Shown: positions 12,048 to 22,633 of the stretch, piece after piece
Numbering within the stretch: position 1 is the first letter of the stretch
How the letters are laid out: each line of letters starts with the position of its first letter
NCBI GenBank assembly: GCA_047495785.1
Contig: JBLDXI010000066.1
Coordinates: 310,001 to 374,000, forward strand
Direction: 5' to 3'
Origin: Lepidodermella squamata
Lineage: Eukaryota > Gastrotricha
Length of the DNA: 64,000 nt
Made by a program: the position numbers and the translations under genes
Notes under the pieces: generated by a model
Seen by the model: the letters and a program-made list of their open reading frames with translations, nothing else
The model's database searches: none
Told to the model about the DNA's origin: nothing

Positions 12048-15000
12048 ATGCGTTGCGGTCTTATTCTTATAGTGAGCACGTCAGTGCTATGTTCTAATAG
12101 CGATGGCCTGGATGTTTCTAAGCTTGAACTGCCGCGCTTGGACCAGCTCATCGCATTTTGGCCTATGGACGCATATTCGGGTCTTACTGGGTACACGAGA
12201 ACGAACAAAGAGCTTCAGCCGCTGCCGACGAACAGCACAGCAGGATTTCGCCGGAACAATCTTGTAAACACTGGTTATTACGACCTGATTAGCGGAACCG
12301 AAATTACGAGTTATTTGGTACCCGAAGTTCCGAGTTCCTTTACGGTTTCGGTTCACACTGCCTATCTCTTTGGCGCGATCGAATACGAGGGTTTATTCGA
12401 AATGCGGAAAGCTGGCATCTTTTTGAGAACAGGCCCTTATAAATGGAGTCTAGTCGGTGATAGATCTAATGTTAGAATTGCCGATGCAAGAGAAGATAGC
12501 ACATTGGTGGCTTTCACGTATACGTCAGACAATACATCGTCAGAGGTTTGGTTCTACCGAATAAGAACATATGATCAGAGGCTCTATCGTGAACGCTACA
12601 CGGGTTCAGTGAAACTCTATAGCGAAGACACCCGGCGACATTTTATGATCGCCACGCAGCAGAATTGGCTACAGAGACATTTTCTTTCCGACCTTGCGAC
12701 CTTCAAAGTTTCATGCGTCGCTTTATACAAAACCGCTTTAACTGCAGACGAAGTGAAATCGTTGTTTCTCAAGCCATGTCTTAATGCCGCGAAAGCAAAG
12801 ATGGCTAAAATTGATAGAATCGATATGACAGACATTCCTCGACGAGAGAATCTCATCGGATTTTGGCCTCTGTCGTACGATTCGAAGTTAATCGGCTGGG
12901 ACGGAGCAGGTAACCTTATTATACCACGCCAGCCAAGCTCTTATAACGTGAAGCAAACACAATTTGAAGGGCCATATGGGCAGGGTAGCGTTTCGTGGAA
13001 TTACACAGCCTGGTGTTCTTTGTCCGGCGGACTGGTTGCCTACGACTTCCTACCGAGGCCGCGTTCCGCATTCACCCTCGCGTTCTACATTAAATCACCA
13101 TGCGGCGACGATGGTAGAGGAATCGTTACAATCATCGGTTTCATCTCTATTGCATGCATGTCCGCTAGAGCAGTCACCGTCCGTCCAATATCGAATGGAA
13201 CTTCGATGACTGATTTTCCAGAAGACAGCGCAATCTACGTTGCGTTTCGCCACCCCAAAACCTGGGTATTTATCGCCATCGCCTCGAACGAAGACTATAC
13301 TAACTGCTCAATATACACGCAAGCGATTTACTACGAGCCGTGGTCAGAAAAAAGTAATTGGCATAAAAATTTTGTTTTCCAGCGCAATGCAAATACCCAT
13401 TCTTAAACTCTGTCCTCTCAATACCTATAGTCTTACTCGTACTAGGCATTCCAGGCATTACTCACATTTTGTTGAAACCTGGGTTATCCAGCCAGGGATA
13501 GGGGATAGCGGCGGTCTCTACCCGGGACGCCCAGCATCTTCCACGCTGAAGGCACCTAAAATCTAGAGAAATGCTGAAATGATTGCTATAGCATAATGCG
13601 CCATCTCGCAGCTGATTGAAAGCTAAAAATAGTCGAAAATGCCGGGCTATCATTAAATGGGGTTTATATTCCAGTGAGGCTATTAATCGATGAATTACGG
13701 TATTCCTTAAATCTACGATATTCTGTTGTTCAGCATTCGCGGGAAATTGCATGCTTTTTTATGAGAATTTCCCGCCTACTGTCGCAGGCGTCTCTTTGGA
13801 TTATGTTTCAATGGAAATAGGCATTAGCTACAAAACTGATTCAGAGCTATTCGAATACGATTATGCCACCCAGTATGCTTGCTTCTATTTCTACAACGCC
13901 GCCCTGGGCCTCGATGAACTCTTAAATCTCAGCAACGCCTGCGGTCGGATTTTCTCTATGCAAACTACTTTTTTGGGTGGAAACTCGATCGCAGAGCAAA
14001 TGGTTCCGTTCTTTGAGAGCAAGCGATTTGAGTACATCGACAGCCTTACCTCAATACAACGGAATTGCGGTCACTTCAACATTTCAGTAATCGCGCCCCG
14101 AAATTTCCAAAATCTAACAAATTACGACGAGCCCTTGAAAATCCAAGTTGGCTTTCAAATCACTGGCCTAGATGAAATTGACACGGTTAGCGAAATCATA
14201 TCAGTGAAAGCGTTGATGGTCCTCAATTGGCGAGTAAATACATGCCCATGGTGGTCCTCGCCCGCCCTTCCGATTGGCACGAACTTCGAGACCGTCTACA
14301 TCGATAATGTCAATAATTCGTGGCTACCAAAGATCCGCTTCCTATCAGCAGCTAATTCGAATCTTCAGATGCGGAACATGGCTATCAACGAAGATTATTT
14401 GATGCTGATGTCTTCAAAGGTGCCGACAGTCAATCGAACCTTCGACTTTTACTGGCAGAAGGAAGGTCTATTCGAGGCGAACTGCGAGCTCTCGCTGCAA
14501 TTGTTTCCCTTCGATATACAAAATTGCAGCTTCGAATTCTCACTGGAAGAAGGCCGGAACATTGTTAGAGTTGATGAAGAAGCACTTCGTTTCGATTTCA
14601 ACCATACTCATGTAGGCGACAGTTGGACCCTAGTCTCGACTGAAAATTCGACTGGCCAAGTGTTCTACAAGGGCCTTTACCTTTCCACGTTCAAATTCAC
14701 CGTCGCGCTCGCGAGAAATCCTCGGTATTATATCAACAACTTCGCAATTCCTTCGTCGACCCTCGCCTCTCTAAATTTGTTTCTATTTTCGATGCCACCT
14801 GATTTACCAGATCGAGCTGCTTTTTCCGTTACCGTTCTTCTAACAATGACTGTTATGCAAAATGCTATTTTGAATGAAGTTCCGAAAAAACCTTACCACA
14901 CTCTCTTAGGGAAACTGATTCAAAGTTTGACGTGGTTTTGTATTGCAGCAGCTATCTACAATCTCCTAATTCTGTGGGTCGCAGCTTCCTACTTTGATCC

Positions 15001-15187
15001 GAACGTCCCTTCGCGACCTCATCTGCGTTTTTTCAACGGGAGAATCGGCTTGGTTCGCATGATTGATTTTTATGCATTACTTTTAGGTAGCTGCTTATTT
15101 TTGTTTGTTCATTTTCACGTTCTCCGAAACAAGCATCTGGACTATGATTTAGTTTTGAAATTATTCAGTCTTATTGATGAGTGGTAG
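12048..15187 (+). CDS. Unit 3: double-LamG Cys-loop receptor channel
   Basis: A complete gene of about 919 residues. Exon 1 is 12048-13353, the phase-1 intron 13354-13733 is 380 bases, and exon 2 is 13734-15187. The signal peptide (MRCGLILIVSTSVLCSNSDG) differs from the MHC type of its neighbours. LamG 1 runs from about residue 30 to 245 and ends at FKVSCVALYKTALTADEVKS, a strand typical of Laminin_G_3 domains. LamG 2 starts at LIGFWPLSYDSKLIGW. The ligand-binding domain has CELSLQLFPFDIQNC. M2 has DRAAFSVTVLLTMTVMQNAI, and the M3-M4 linker is about 16 residues. Many NxS/T sequons in the ectodomain fit a secretory-pathway glycoprotein. The gene ends DEW, slightly longer than other units. Confidence 0.87.
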
Positions 15188-15231
15188 ATCAAAGCGTAAG
15201 AATCCGTAATGAGTATATTGAACATGTTGAA

Positions 15232-15237
15232 AATAAA
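15232..15237 (+). terminator. Poly(A) signal of unit 3
   Basis: AATAAA within an A-rich run, about 45 bases past the unit 3 stop codon. Confidence 0.55.
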
Positions 15238-15485
15238 AAAAATAATGTTTTCTTACTTACTATCCTACATTATCCTACATAAGTAGTATTTTGCTGCACA
15301 AAAATTCGACACTTGCATACTACAAATAATGAGAACGCTTTTCGGCGGAAATGGCATTGGTTTTGCGATCGATTTAGCGATTTCGCAGGCAAATAACTCC
15401 AGCTTATCAGCTTTGTGAATTCATCTTGTTCGAAGAACGGCTAACTTTATTGGTATCCTAAAATAACAGGACGGGCGTGAAGTTG

Positions 15486-15498
15486 ACAGGAAATTAAA
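15486..15498 (+). promoter_or_regulatory. Conserved 5' motif ACAGGAAATTAAA, unit 4
   Basis: Thirteen of the fourteen motif bases are present, about 87 bases before the unit 4 ATG. The sequence after the motif has diverged from other units, so the motif stands out as conserved. Confidence 0.4.
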
Positions 15499-15584
15499 CA
15501 ATATCACGATCAGATAGTCACAGAGATCTACACCTCAAGCATTCAACAGATTTACGACGCCAGCACAACTCCGCGTTAATATCC

Positions 15585-18500
15585 ATGCATTGGGGTCATA
15601 CATTAGCGTTGAGCTGTTTAGTTGCATGCAACAGCTGCTTGGATGTTTCTAAGCTTGAACTGCCACGCTTAGACAAACTCATCGCGTTCTGGCCGATGGA
15701 CGCATATTCGGGTCTTGTTGGATTCACGAGAACAAACGAAGAGCTTCAACCGCTGCCGACGAACAGCACATCTAAATTTCGTCGGAATAACGTCGTAAAT
15801 ACGGGATACTACGACCTTGTTAGCGGAACCGAAATTGCGGCTTATTTAGTACCCGAAGTTCCGAGTTCGTTTACGATTTCCGCGCACACTGGTTATGATT
15901 TGGACTTCTCAATTAGATTTGATGGCTTATTTAATATGTTTAAAGCTGGCATTTCCATGAGAACTGGGCCCAGCAGTTGGTACCTTGTAGGAAATTATCG
16001 CTCTGTAGATGATTTGGATGCTGGAGATAGCAATTTTTTGGCTTTCACTTATCGCAAGTCGTCAAACAAGGCTGTTTTTTATCGAATGAAAACACATGAT
16101 CAGAGGTTATACGTGGAAAATTACACATTTCCGGAAAAACTGTACGCGGAAGACACATGGCGCGAAGTTGTGTTCGGGAGCCAAGTATTTTGGGTTCCCA
16201 GGTCAGTTCAAGACAAATATGTTACGAGAATTTCGTGTGTCTCCATGTACAAGACCGCCTTAACTCAAGATGAAGCGAAATCGCTGTTTCTCAAACCGTG
16301 TCTAAACGCCGCTAAAGCAGAGATGGGAGAAATCAATAGGATCGATATGACCGACGTTCCCCGACGTGAGAATCTTATTGGATTTTGGCCGCTATCTTAC
16401 GACTCGAAGTTAACAGGCTGGGACGGAGCAGGTAACCCCATTATACCTCGCCAGCCAAGCTCTTATAACGTGAAGCAGGTAAAATTTGAAGGGCCCTACG
16501 GGCAAGGTAGCGTTTCGTGGAATAGAACAGCGATATCTGACGATGGCGGGGTGGTTGCTTACGACTTCCTGCCGAGGCCGCAATCAGGCTTCACCTTTTC
16601 GTTCTACCTAAAATCCTCATGCGATGGCGAAGGGAGAGGACTGGTAACAATCATCGGCTTTCTCGCTGTTAGTTGTCAGGGGAACTATGAAATCATTATC
16701 AGACCAATATCGCTGGAGGGGATATCGATGACTAATTTTTCGCAAGCCAATGCTCAATCCATTCCTTACCGTCACCCCGGAACATGGTTATTTATCGCTA
16801 TCACCTCGGACGACGATGATCCTAACTGCTCGATGTACTCACAAGCGATTTATTACGAGCAATTGTCGAAAAGTAAATTAATTCAAAATCTGAATTTAAT
16901 ATTTTTTGAAGAGAGGAATGTCACCTGGTCCAAACTTCGCTGAGGAAGGGAATGGGAGTAAGGGGAGGTGGGTTTAAGCAGTCATACGGCCTTCATACCC
17001 ATTAATCAAGCCCATATAGGCAGCGAGAGAATTAGCACCAGGGACACTAGGGACTATGAGGGTAGTACCGGTAAGTTTGGTAGCCCGTGGTCAGCAGCTA
17101 ACCTAACAAGCAAGATTGATATGGAAATTAATATACGAAAATTGCGGCAAGTTTACTTACCTACTCTCCTCGCTACCTATAGGTTGATATGAGCAGCCTT
17201 CAAAATACTTGCCAAGTTGAACCACCTAAACTATTATCTATTATCATCTTTTGGACCCAAGATTTAAGTACATTTTTGGGCCTGTCATTCTAGGGGTTTA
17301 TAATTTGAGGTAGGATAGTGGAAGAATTTTAAAATTTGAGAATTAAAATGATAAATATCATGCTTTATCTTGAATATTTAGGTTTCGTTAGGAATTGCCA
17401 ATGGTTCAGCTATACCTTCCCGCTTTCTGTCGGAGGCGTCTCCATGGATTATCTTTCTATGGAAATAGGCACCAACTATGATAAAAAGAGCAATGGCGAG
17501 GACACACAATATGCTTGCTTCTACTTCTACAATGCCGCTTTGGGTGTCGATGAACTCTTCAATCTCAGCAACGCTTGCGGCCGACTTTTCTCGCTAGAAA
17601 CTATTTTTTCTAATGGCAACTCGATTGCAGAACAAATGGTGCCGTTGTTTGAGAGTCAGGAATATGATTATATCGACTACATGTCTTCGATACAGCAAAA
17701 CTGTGGCCACTTCAATGCTTCAGTAAAAGCGCCTCGAAATTTTGAGAACTTAGGGAATGCCCCCCTAAGAATTCAAGTAGGCTTTCAAATCACTGGCCTG
17801 AACGAAATTGACACGGTTAGTGAGATCATATCAGTAAAGGCGCTGATGGTCCTTCATTGGCGAGTAAGCACATGCCCATGGTGGTCTTCATCCGCCCTTC
17901 CAACTGGTACGAACTTCGAGACCGTCTACATCGATAATGTCAATAATTTGTGGCTACCAAAGATCCGCTTCCTATCAGCGGCTAATTCCAACCTTCAGAT
18001 GCGGAACATGCTCATCAACGACGATTATTTGATGCTGATGTCTTCAAAGGTGCCGACAATCAATCGAACATTCGACTTTTACTGGCAGAAGGAAGGTCTA
18101 TTCGAGGCGAACTGCGAGCTCTCGCTGCAATTGTTTCCCTTCGATACACAAACATGCAATTTCGAATTCTCTCTCGAACAAGGCCGCAACATTGTCCGAG
18201 TTGATGAAGAAGCGCTTCGGCTTGAGTTCAACCATACCCATGTAGGCGATAGTTGGACCTTAGTCTCAACCGAGAATTCTACAGGCCAAGTTTTCTACAA
18301 GGGCCATTATGTTTCAACATTCAAATTTACGGTTAAGCTTGCAAGAAATCCGAGGTATCACATCAAAAACTTTGCAATCCCTTCTTCGACTCTCGCCTCT
18401 CTGAATGTATTCCTATTCCTGATGCCACCGGATGTACCGGATCGAGCTGCTTTTTCAGTAACCGTCCTTCTAACCATGACTGTTATGCAAAGTGCTGTTT

Positions 18501-18811
18501 TGAATGAAGTTCCGAGAAAGCCTTACGATACGCTTCTGGGCAAGCTGGTTCAAAACTTGACGTGGTTTTGCATCGCATCTACTATATACAGTCTGCTAAT
18601 CTTATGGTTAGCAGCGTCTTACTTTGACCCGAACGTTCCATCGCGACCTCAAAAGCGATTTTTCAATGGAAGATTTGGTTTGATTCGCGTCATTGACTGC
18701 TACTTTTTCTTTGGCGGCGTTTCAGTATTTGTTTTTGTTCACATTTATATCATCCAAGAAGCAAATTTGGACTATGGTTTTGTTATGAGATCTTTTAACA
18801 TAGTTGCCTAG
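15585..18811 (+). CDS. Unit 4: double-LamG Cys-loop receptor channel
   Basis: A complete gene of about 905 residues. Exon 1 is 15585-16872, the phase-1 intron 16873-17381 is 509 bases (acceptor GAATATTTAG), and exon 2 is 17382-18811. The signal peptide is MHWGHTLALSCLVACNS, followed by LDVSKLELPRLDKL. LamG 1 and LamG 2 are both full length. The linker lacks the SNYD residues before APLRIQVGFQ, a short deletion shared with unit 5. M4 and the tail (VIDCYFFFGGVSVFVFVHIY) are of the unit 5/6 type, linking this unit to the array beyond gene A. The pore has Asp at -1' and Leu at 9', implying a cation channel. The ligand is unknown. Confidence 0.87.
16873..17381 (+). other. Intron of unit 4
   Basis: It starts GTAAATTAAT and ends in TTTAG at 17381. 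A short open frame at 16968-17192 has no recognisable similarity and is treated as intronic. Confidence 0.65.
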
Positions 18812-21581
18812 CCCCACAATCGTTTATATATAATCACGATTTTAGAAAAATGGTCGATTGATTCGGAGCGAAGAACGAAAAAAATCGATGCCCTATTATC
18901 TTGACTGTTGTCGGTCTTTGAAATCTTTTGCTGATGTCTGTTGTCGCGAAAATCAAAGACAAATAAATATAGCGAAAATGAACTGAAAAAAATTGTCTTT
19001 TGAAGTAGAAAAATCGCACTTTTTATGCACAAAAATCCGTTTTTTGAATAATTTTTATAAAAATTTGAAAATTTAATTTAATAAATTTGAAAAATTCAGC
19101 TTTAATTAAAATTGAATAAGTAATTCTTTTCTATTTATGAAGCCTTGATAAAATTTGAATATTTTATCCAATCGCTAAGCTGTTCACGCGTTTATAAAAA
19201 CACAAGACGCATAAATAAAACGTGGGTAAAATTATGATGATCAATACCGAAAATTCGGAACGTTTCCTCTGATTTGTCGCGTCACACGCGTCATTTTGAG
19301 AAACCGACTACTCAGACAAATATTTTGCCATTTTTCTGAGCGACAATTCAGAACCAGCCCGAAAATTTTGAATGCAAAGGTTCAAGTAGAATTGTTCAAA
19401 AAAAAACGTTCTGGAAATTTCTCAGCCTTAATTAAAGTCGTTAGAGTAAACAAAAAATGGTGAATTGGTACTTCCACCCATGTTCGCTCTTGATTTTTCC
19501 GCGCAGACCAAGCGAAAGATTCAAAAATTATGAAATTCTCAAGATGGAATATACTTGCACTAATGAACCCTGTGTGGAAATATACAAGTGCGGATCTTGC
19601 GGCGCGAAGTACCAGCACAATTCTGCAAATTTATGTCAATTTTTTCTGGGTGCATGATAGTGAGTTGTCCCAAAATTGAAGTAGGACGCAGATTAATATT
19701 ATATACACTCTTCATGTATAACTATTTTTATACATTATCCTGAAAATGACCGACTGCGCAATATTTTTGTACACTATTTTTGTACACATTTGTCAACGCG
19801 CACGTGTTCACGGCGCACGCGTTCAATAAGAATGCGCGTCAACATGTCAAACACGCACACTCATCAGCTGCCTGAATCGGTCCGTTTTTATGAACAATTA
19901 TTTTCCTGCTTCCAACTGCTGCTGCTGCTCGTCACCAGAACGACACGAAATTAGGTTAATGTTGAAAATGCTCTTCAATCTCCAATAATTTTATTTATTT
20001 TAATCTAAAAAATGCAGGGTCGTTTCGAAAAAATATATATTTATTAAAAAATTTATTTATTTAAAAATATTAATTCATTTTTTTTAATCTAAGCTAAAAA
20101 ATTCAGGGTCATTTCTAAAAATAATATAAACTATGTACCTGAAATCGCGAAGAATTGATAACATTTAATACTAAAACTCAGTTTACAGGGATGTGATCTG
20201 TGATCGATAGAAAAGTGCAAACTTTGAGTCTCGAAAACTTATGAATGGCCAAATTTTCTACCACAGGTAGCTCTTAGGTATCGCTAACAGCAGTTATAAT
20301 TGGGCTGCTATCGGGTAGTTCATTGTTGCGTAACAAAAATTGCAAATTTACACTTTTCCTTTGAGCAATCTTTGTTAAACTCGACCTAACCCTGGCTTCT
20401 AACCTCAACCCCGACCCCTAATCACGTTTTCCTAAGAACCATTTTTGCGTTAAAAAGAAAATTCAAGTGAATTAAATTTTACGAAGTATTTAAAAAATTT
20501 TGAAAAAAATATATTTAAAATCGAAATTTCTCGATATTCTATACGTAAATTTCGACGTGACCTAGTTTTCAACGTTTTCTCGCATGTTTAGTCCAGCTTT
20601 GCTTTTTCTAGGTCAACCAGCAATAATATCAGTCCGATATAATTATTAGAGGTCAAATCGTTTTATAGCAGACGTTCTATAGTCTCAATGACCTTTATTT
20701 TTCTGCTTGTCCGCTGTGGAAAATTCTTGTAGGTTAATTATAGAACCAGACGTCTACTAGCCTCCAGATTTTCAAGGCAGCTGTTTGCTGCTGCGTAGAA
20801 AGAGCGAAACTAGTAAATAACGCTGGCTAGAGCTAATTTGGTCCCAGAATAACTCCAGCCAGCATTTGAAAAATGAATAGACAATGAAACTATTTTCTAC
20901 AATTTTGTGGGTGAAATTTTATATTTTATTTAATTGAGTCTGTAAAACGTCAAAGAAGCCGAAAGGCGGGATTGTGAGATCAACCGCGGGCCGGAAAAAA
21001 AGTAAAATTGAATACTGAAAGTGAATTATGTTTTGTAATTTTAATTTTATTTCAATAAAATTTTCAATTTTTCAATTTTTCATTCAAAATTGCTGCTTTT
21101 TTTTTATCATGTGACAAGGTTCTGGTAACAATTGCAGATTCATGTGGTGCGAGCGAGCGCAGTTTGGGTAACATTATGCATCACAAATGTTCACAATTTC
21201 GCGTCATTTGTATAGGCAGGCCAATGATTAAGACGCGCGAGGATGTCAACGGGCTTTATTTACGAATCAACTGGCGGTTTTACGCATCGAAAGAAAACTC
21301 GCAGATTGCTCTTGAAATTGAGTACCTAAACTATGGAAATCTGTCATGAACAATTTTACGCCAAGTTTGCTGGAACTTGCCACGTGCGTAAAATTGAATG
21401 AGCGCATATTTTTTTTCATGGAATGTGTTTATATTGAATGAATTCATCTTCTTTTCAGCTAAAAATTGCTAGTTTTACCGTTTGAAACTTTCGTTATCCC
21501 ATGAATTTACCTCCTATTTTCTTTTTTATTTATTCACTTCTTTTTTCTATCTTTTTAATTTTTTTAATAATTTTCTAGCAG
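18812..21581. other. AT-rich spacer between the first receptor block and the RING genes
   Basis: About 2.8 kb with no convincing gene. An AATAAA at 18962 could serve unit 4. The stretch is full of A/T homopolymer runs. A small frame at 19457-19657 has a CGSCGAKY cysteine pair but no completed zinc-binding pattern. No tRNA or clear transposon ends were found. Confidence 0.5.
18962..18967 (+). terminator. Possible poly(A) signal of unit 4
   Basis: AATAAA, 151 bases past the unit 4 stop codon. It is the first hexamer downstream. Confidence 0.45.
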
Positions 21582-22571
21582 ATTTTAACCTGCCCTGTAT
21601 GACTCGAGTTTTGCTCATCTTACCTCAGGGCCGTAGACACCCATCGCCCGGGTGACCAAACCATATCTAAATACAACTTGAAATCTCCTTCTCACAAGCG
21701 ACCCTACCAGATTTCAAGTCACCAGCGGTAATGTCGTGGGCTTATTTGTCACTCAACAAAAAATAGCAAATTTAGTATTTTCGAGTTCGGTAACAGGTAC
21801 TCGAAAATCATAATTGTCCAAAACTAGGTCATCGATTGATGACAATTTTAAGACGGCTGCTACAGAGCTACGCGCATTTTCGATGAAAATTATTTGGAGA
21901 GTTTTTAAAATGTCGAGACATTTTATTTTCCTTCAAAATTATGGCTTAATGTTATTTGTGATTTTTTTTAGAACATTTTCAATGATTTATTCAATTTTTT
22001 TCCTAGCTGATTTTCCATGTTTTGCAAACTGCATTCTGTATTGAAAAGAATTCGTCGATTCGAATGAGAGTCAGTGGAGCTTCGGAATTGCCAAGTTCTC
22101 GCCAATCGAAGCTAAGTCCAAAGGAAAATGTGGAACCTTTCCATTCGAATCGCTGAGGATTGCGTGACCTTTTTCCTGTGCCGAATCATCGATAATTTGG
22201 GATGCTGAATATTTGATTGTTTCCCAATTTTTAAAACCCGTTTTTTATTCGAGATGGACTGCCATTTATGGCGATGAAATTGGTTATATCAATCGGTTAA
22301 TCGAAAAATCGAAAAATCGAGTAATCGAACTTTCGCCATTTTTAACTTCGAGCGGGAAATAAGCCGGAATTCCTACGTCATCTTGGTGTTAGATTTGCGA
22401 CTGAAAATTTGTGAATTGATTCTCATCACGGAAGGAGCTGATATTTCACGTGTTAAATTGATCGATTCGGGTCTAATTTTTGTTGAAATCTTCGAACTGT
22501 CAGGGATCACTGATTACTATCTCGAAAATTCGATTGGAAATATTTTGTCTAGGACGAAAGAAAATAAATGA
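21582..22571 (+). pseudogene. C': decayed RING gene, paralogue of gene C
   Basis: This stretch aligns in order with gene C at 49159-51228. It begins CAG-ATTTTAACCTGCCCTGTATG, matching the gene C RING exon start, but the second RING cysteine is replaced by a stop. A CCCGGGTGACCA block and a part matching the coiled-coil exon (GGTCATCGATTGATGACAA, then AAGACGGCTGCT) follow. Next comes a GTGGAGCTTCG exon start, and finally an open tail at 22383-22571 ending SIGNILSRTKENK, which matches SIGNISLVRKKK of gene C. The RING exon is unreadable and the central part is deleted. It lies 62 bases before gene A, just as C lies 57 bases before gene B. Confidence 0.75.
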
Positions 22572-22633
22572 AAGTGGCCCGCGGTTCTAGATTATGTTAT
22601 CTGTTTTCTTTTTAGACGTAGAAATTGATGGGA

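Noticed and set aside
16968-17192. 74-residue frame in the unit 4 intron
   Set aside because: It lies wholly between a matched donor and acceptor and has no recognisable similarity.
19457-19657. Small frame with CGSCGAKY, possible zinc ribbon
   Set aside because: Only one clear cysteine pair, no homologous neighbour, and it sits in AT-rich spacer with no splice or poly(A) context.
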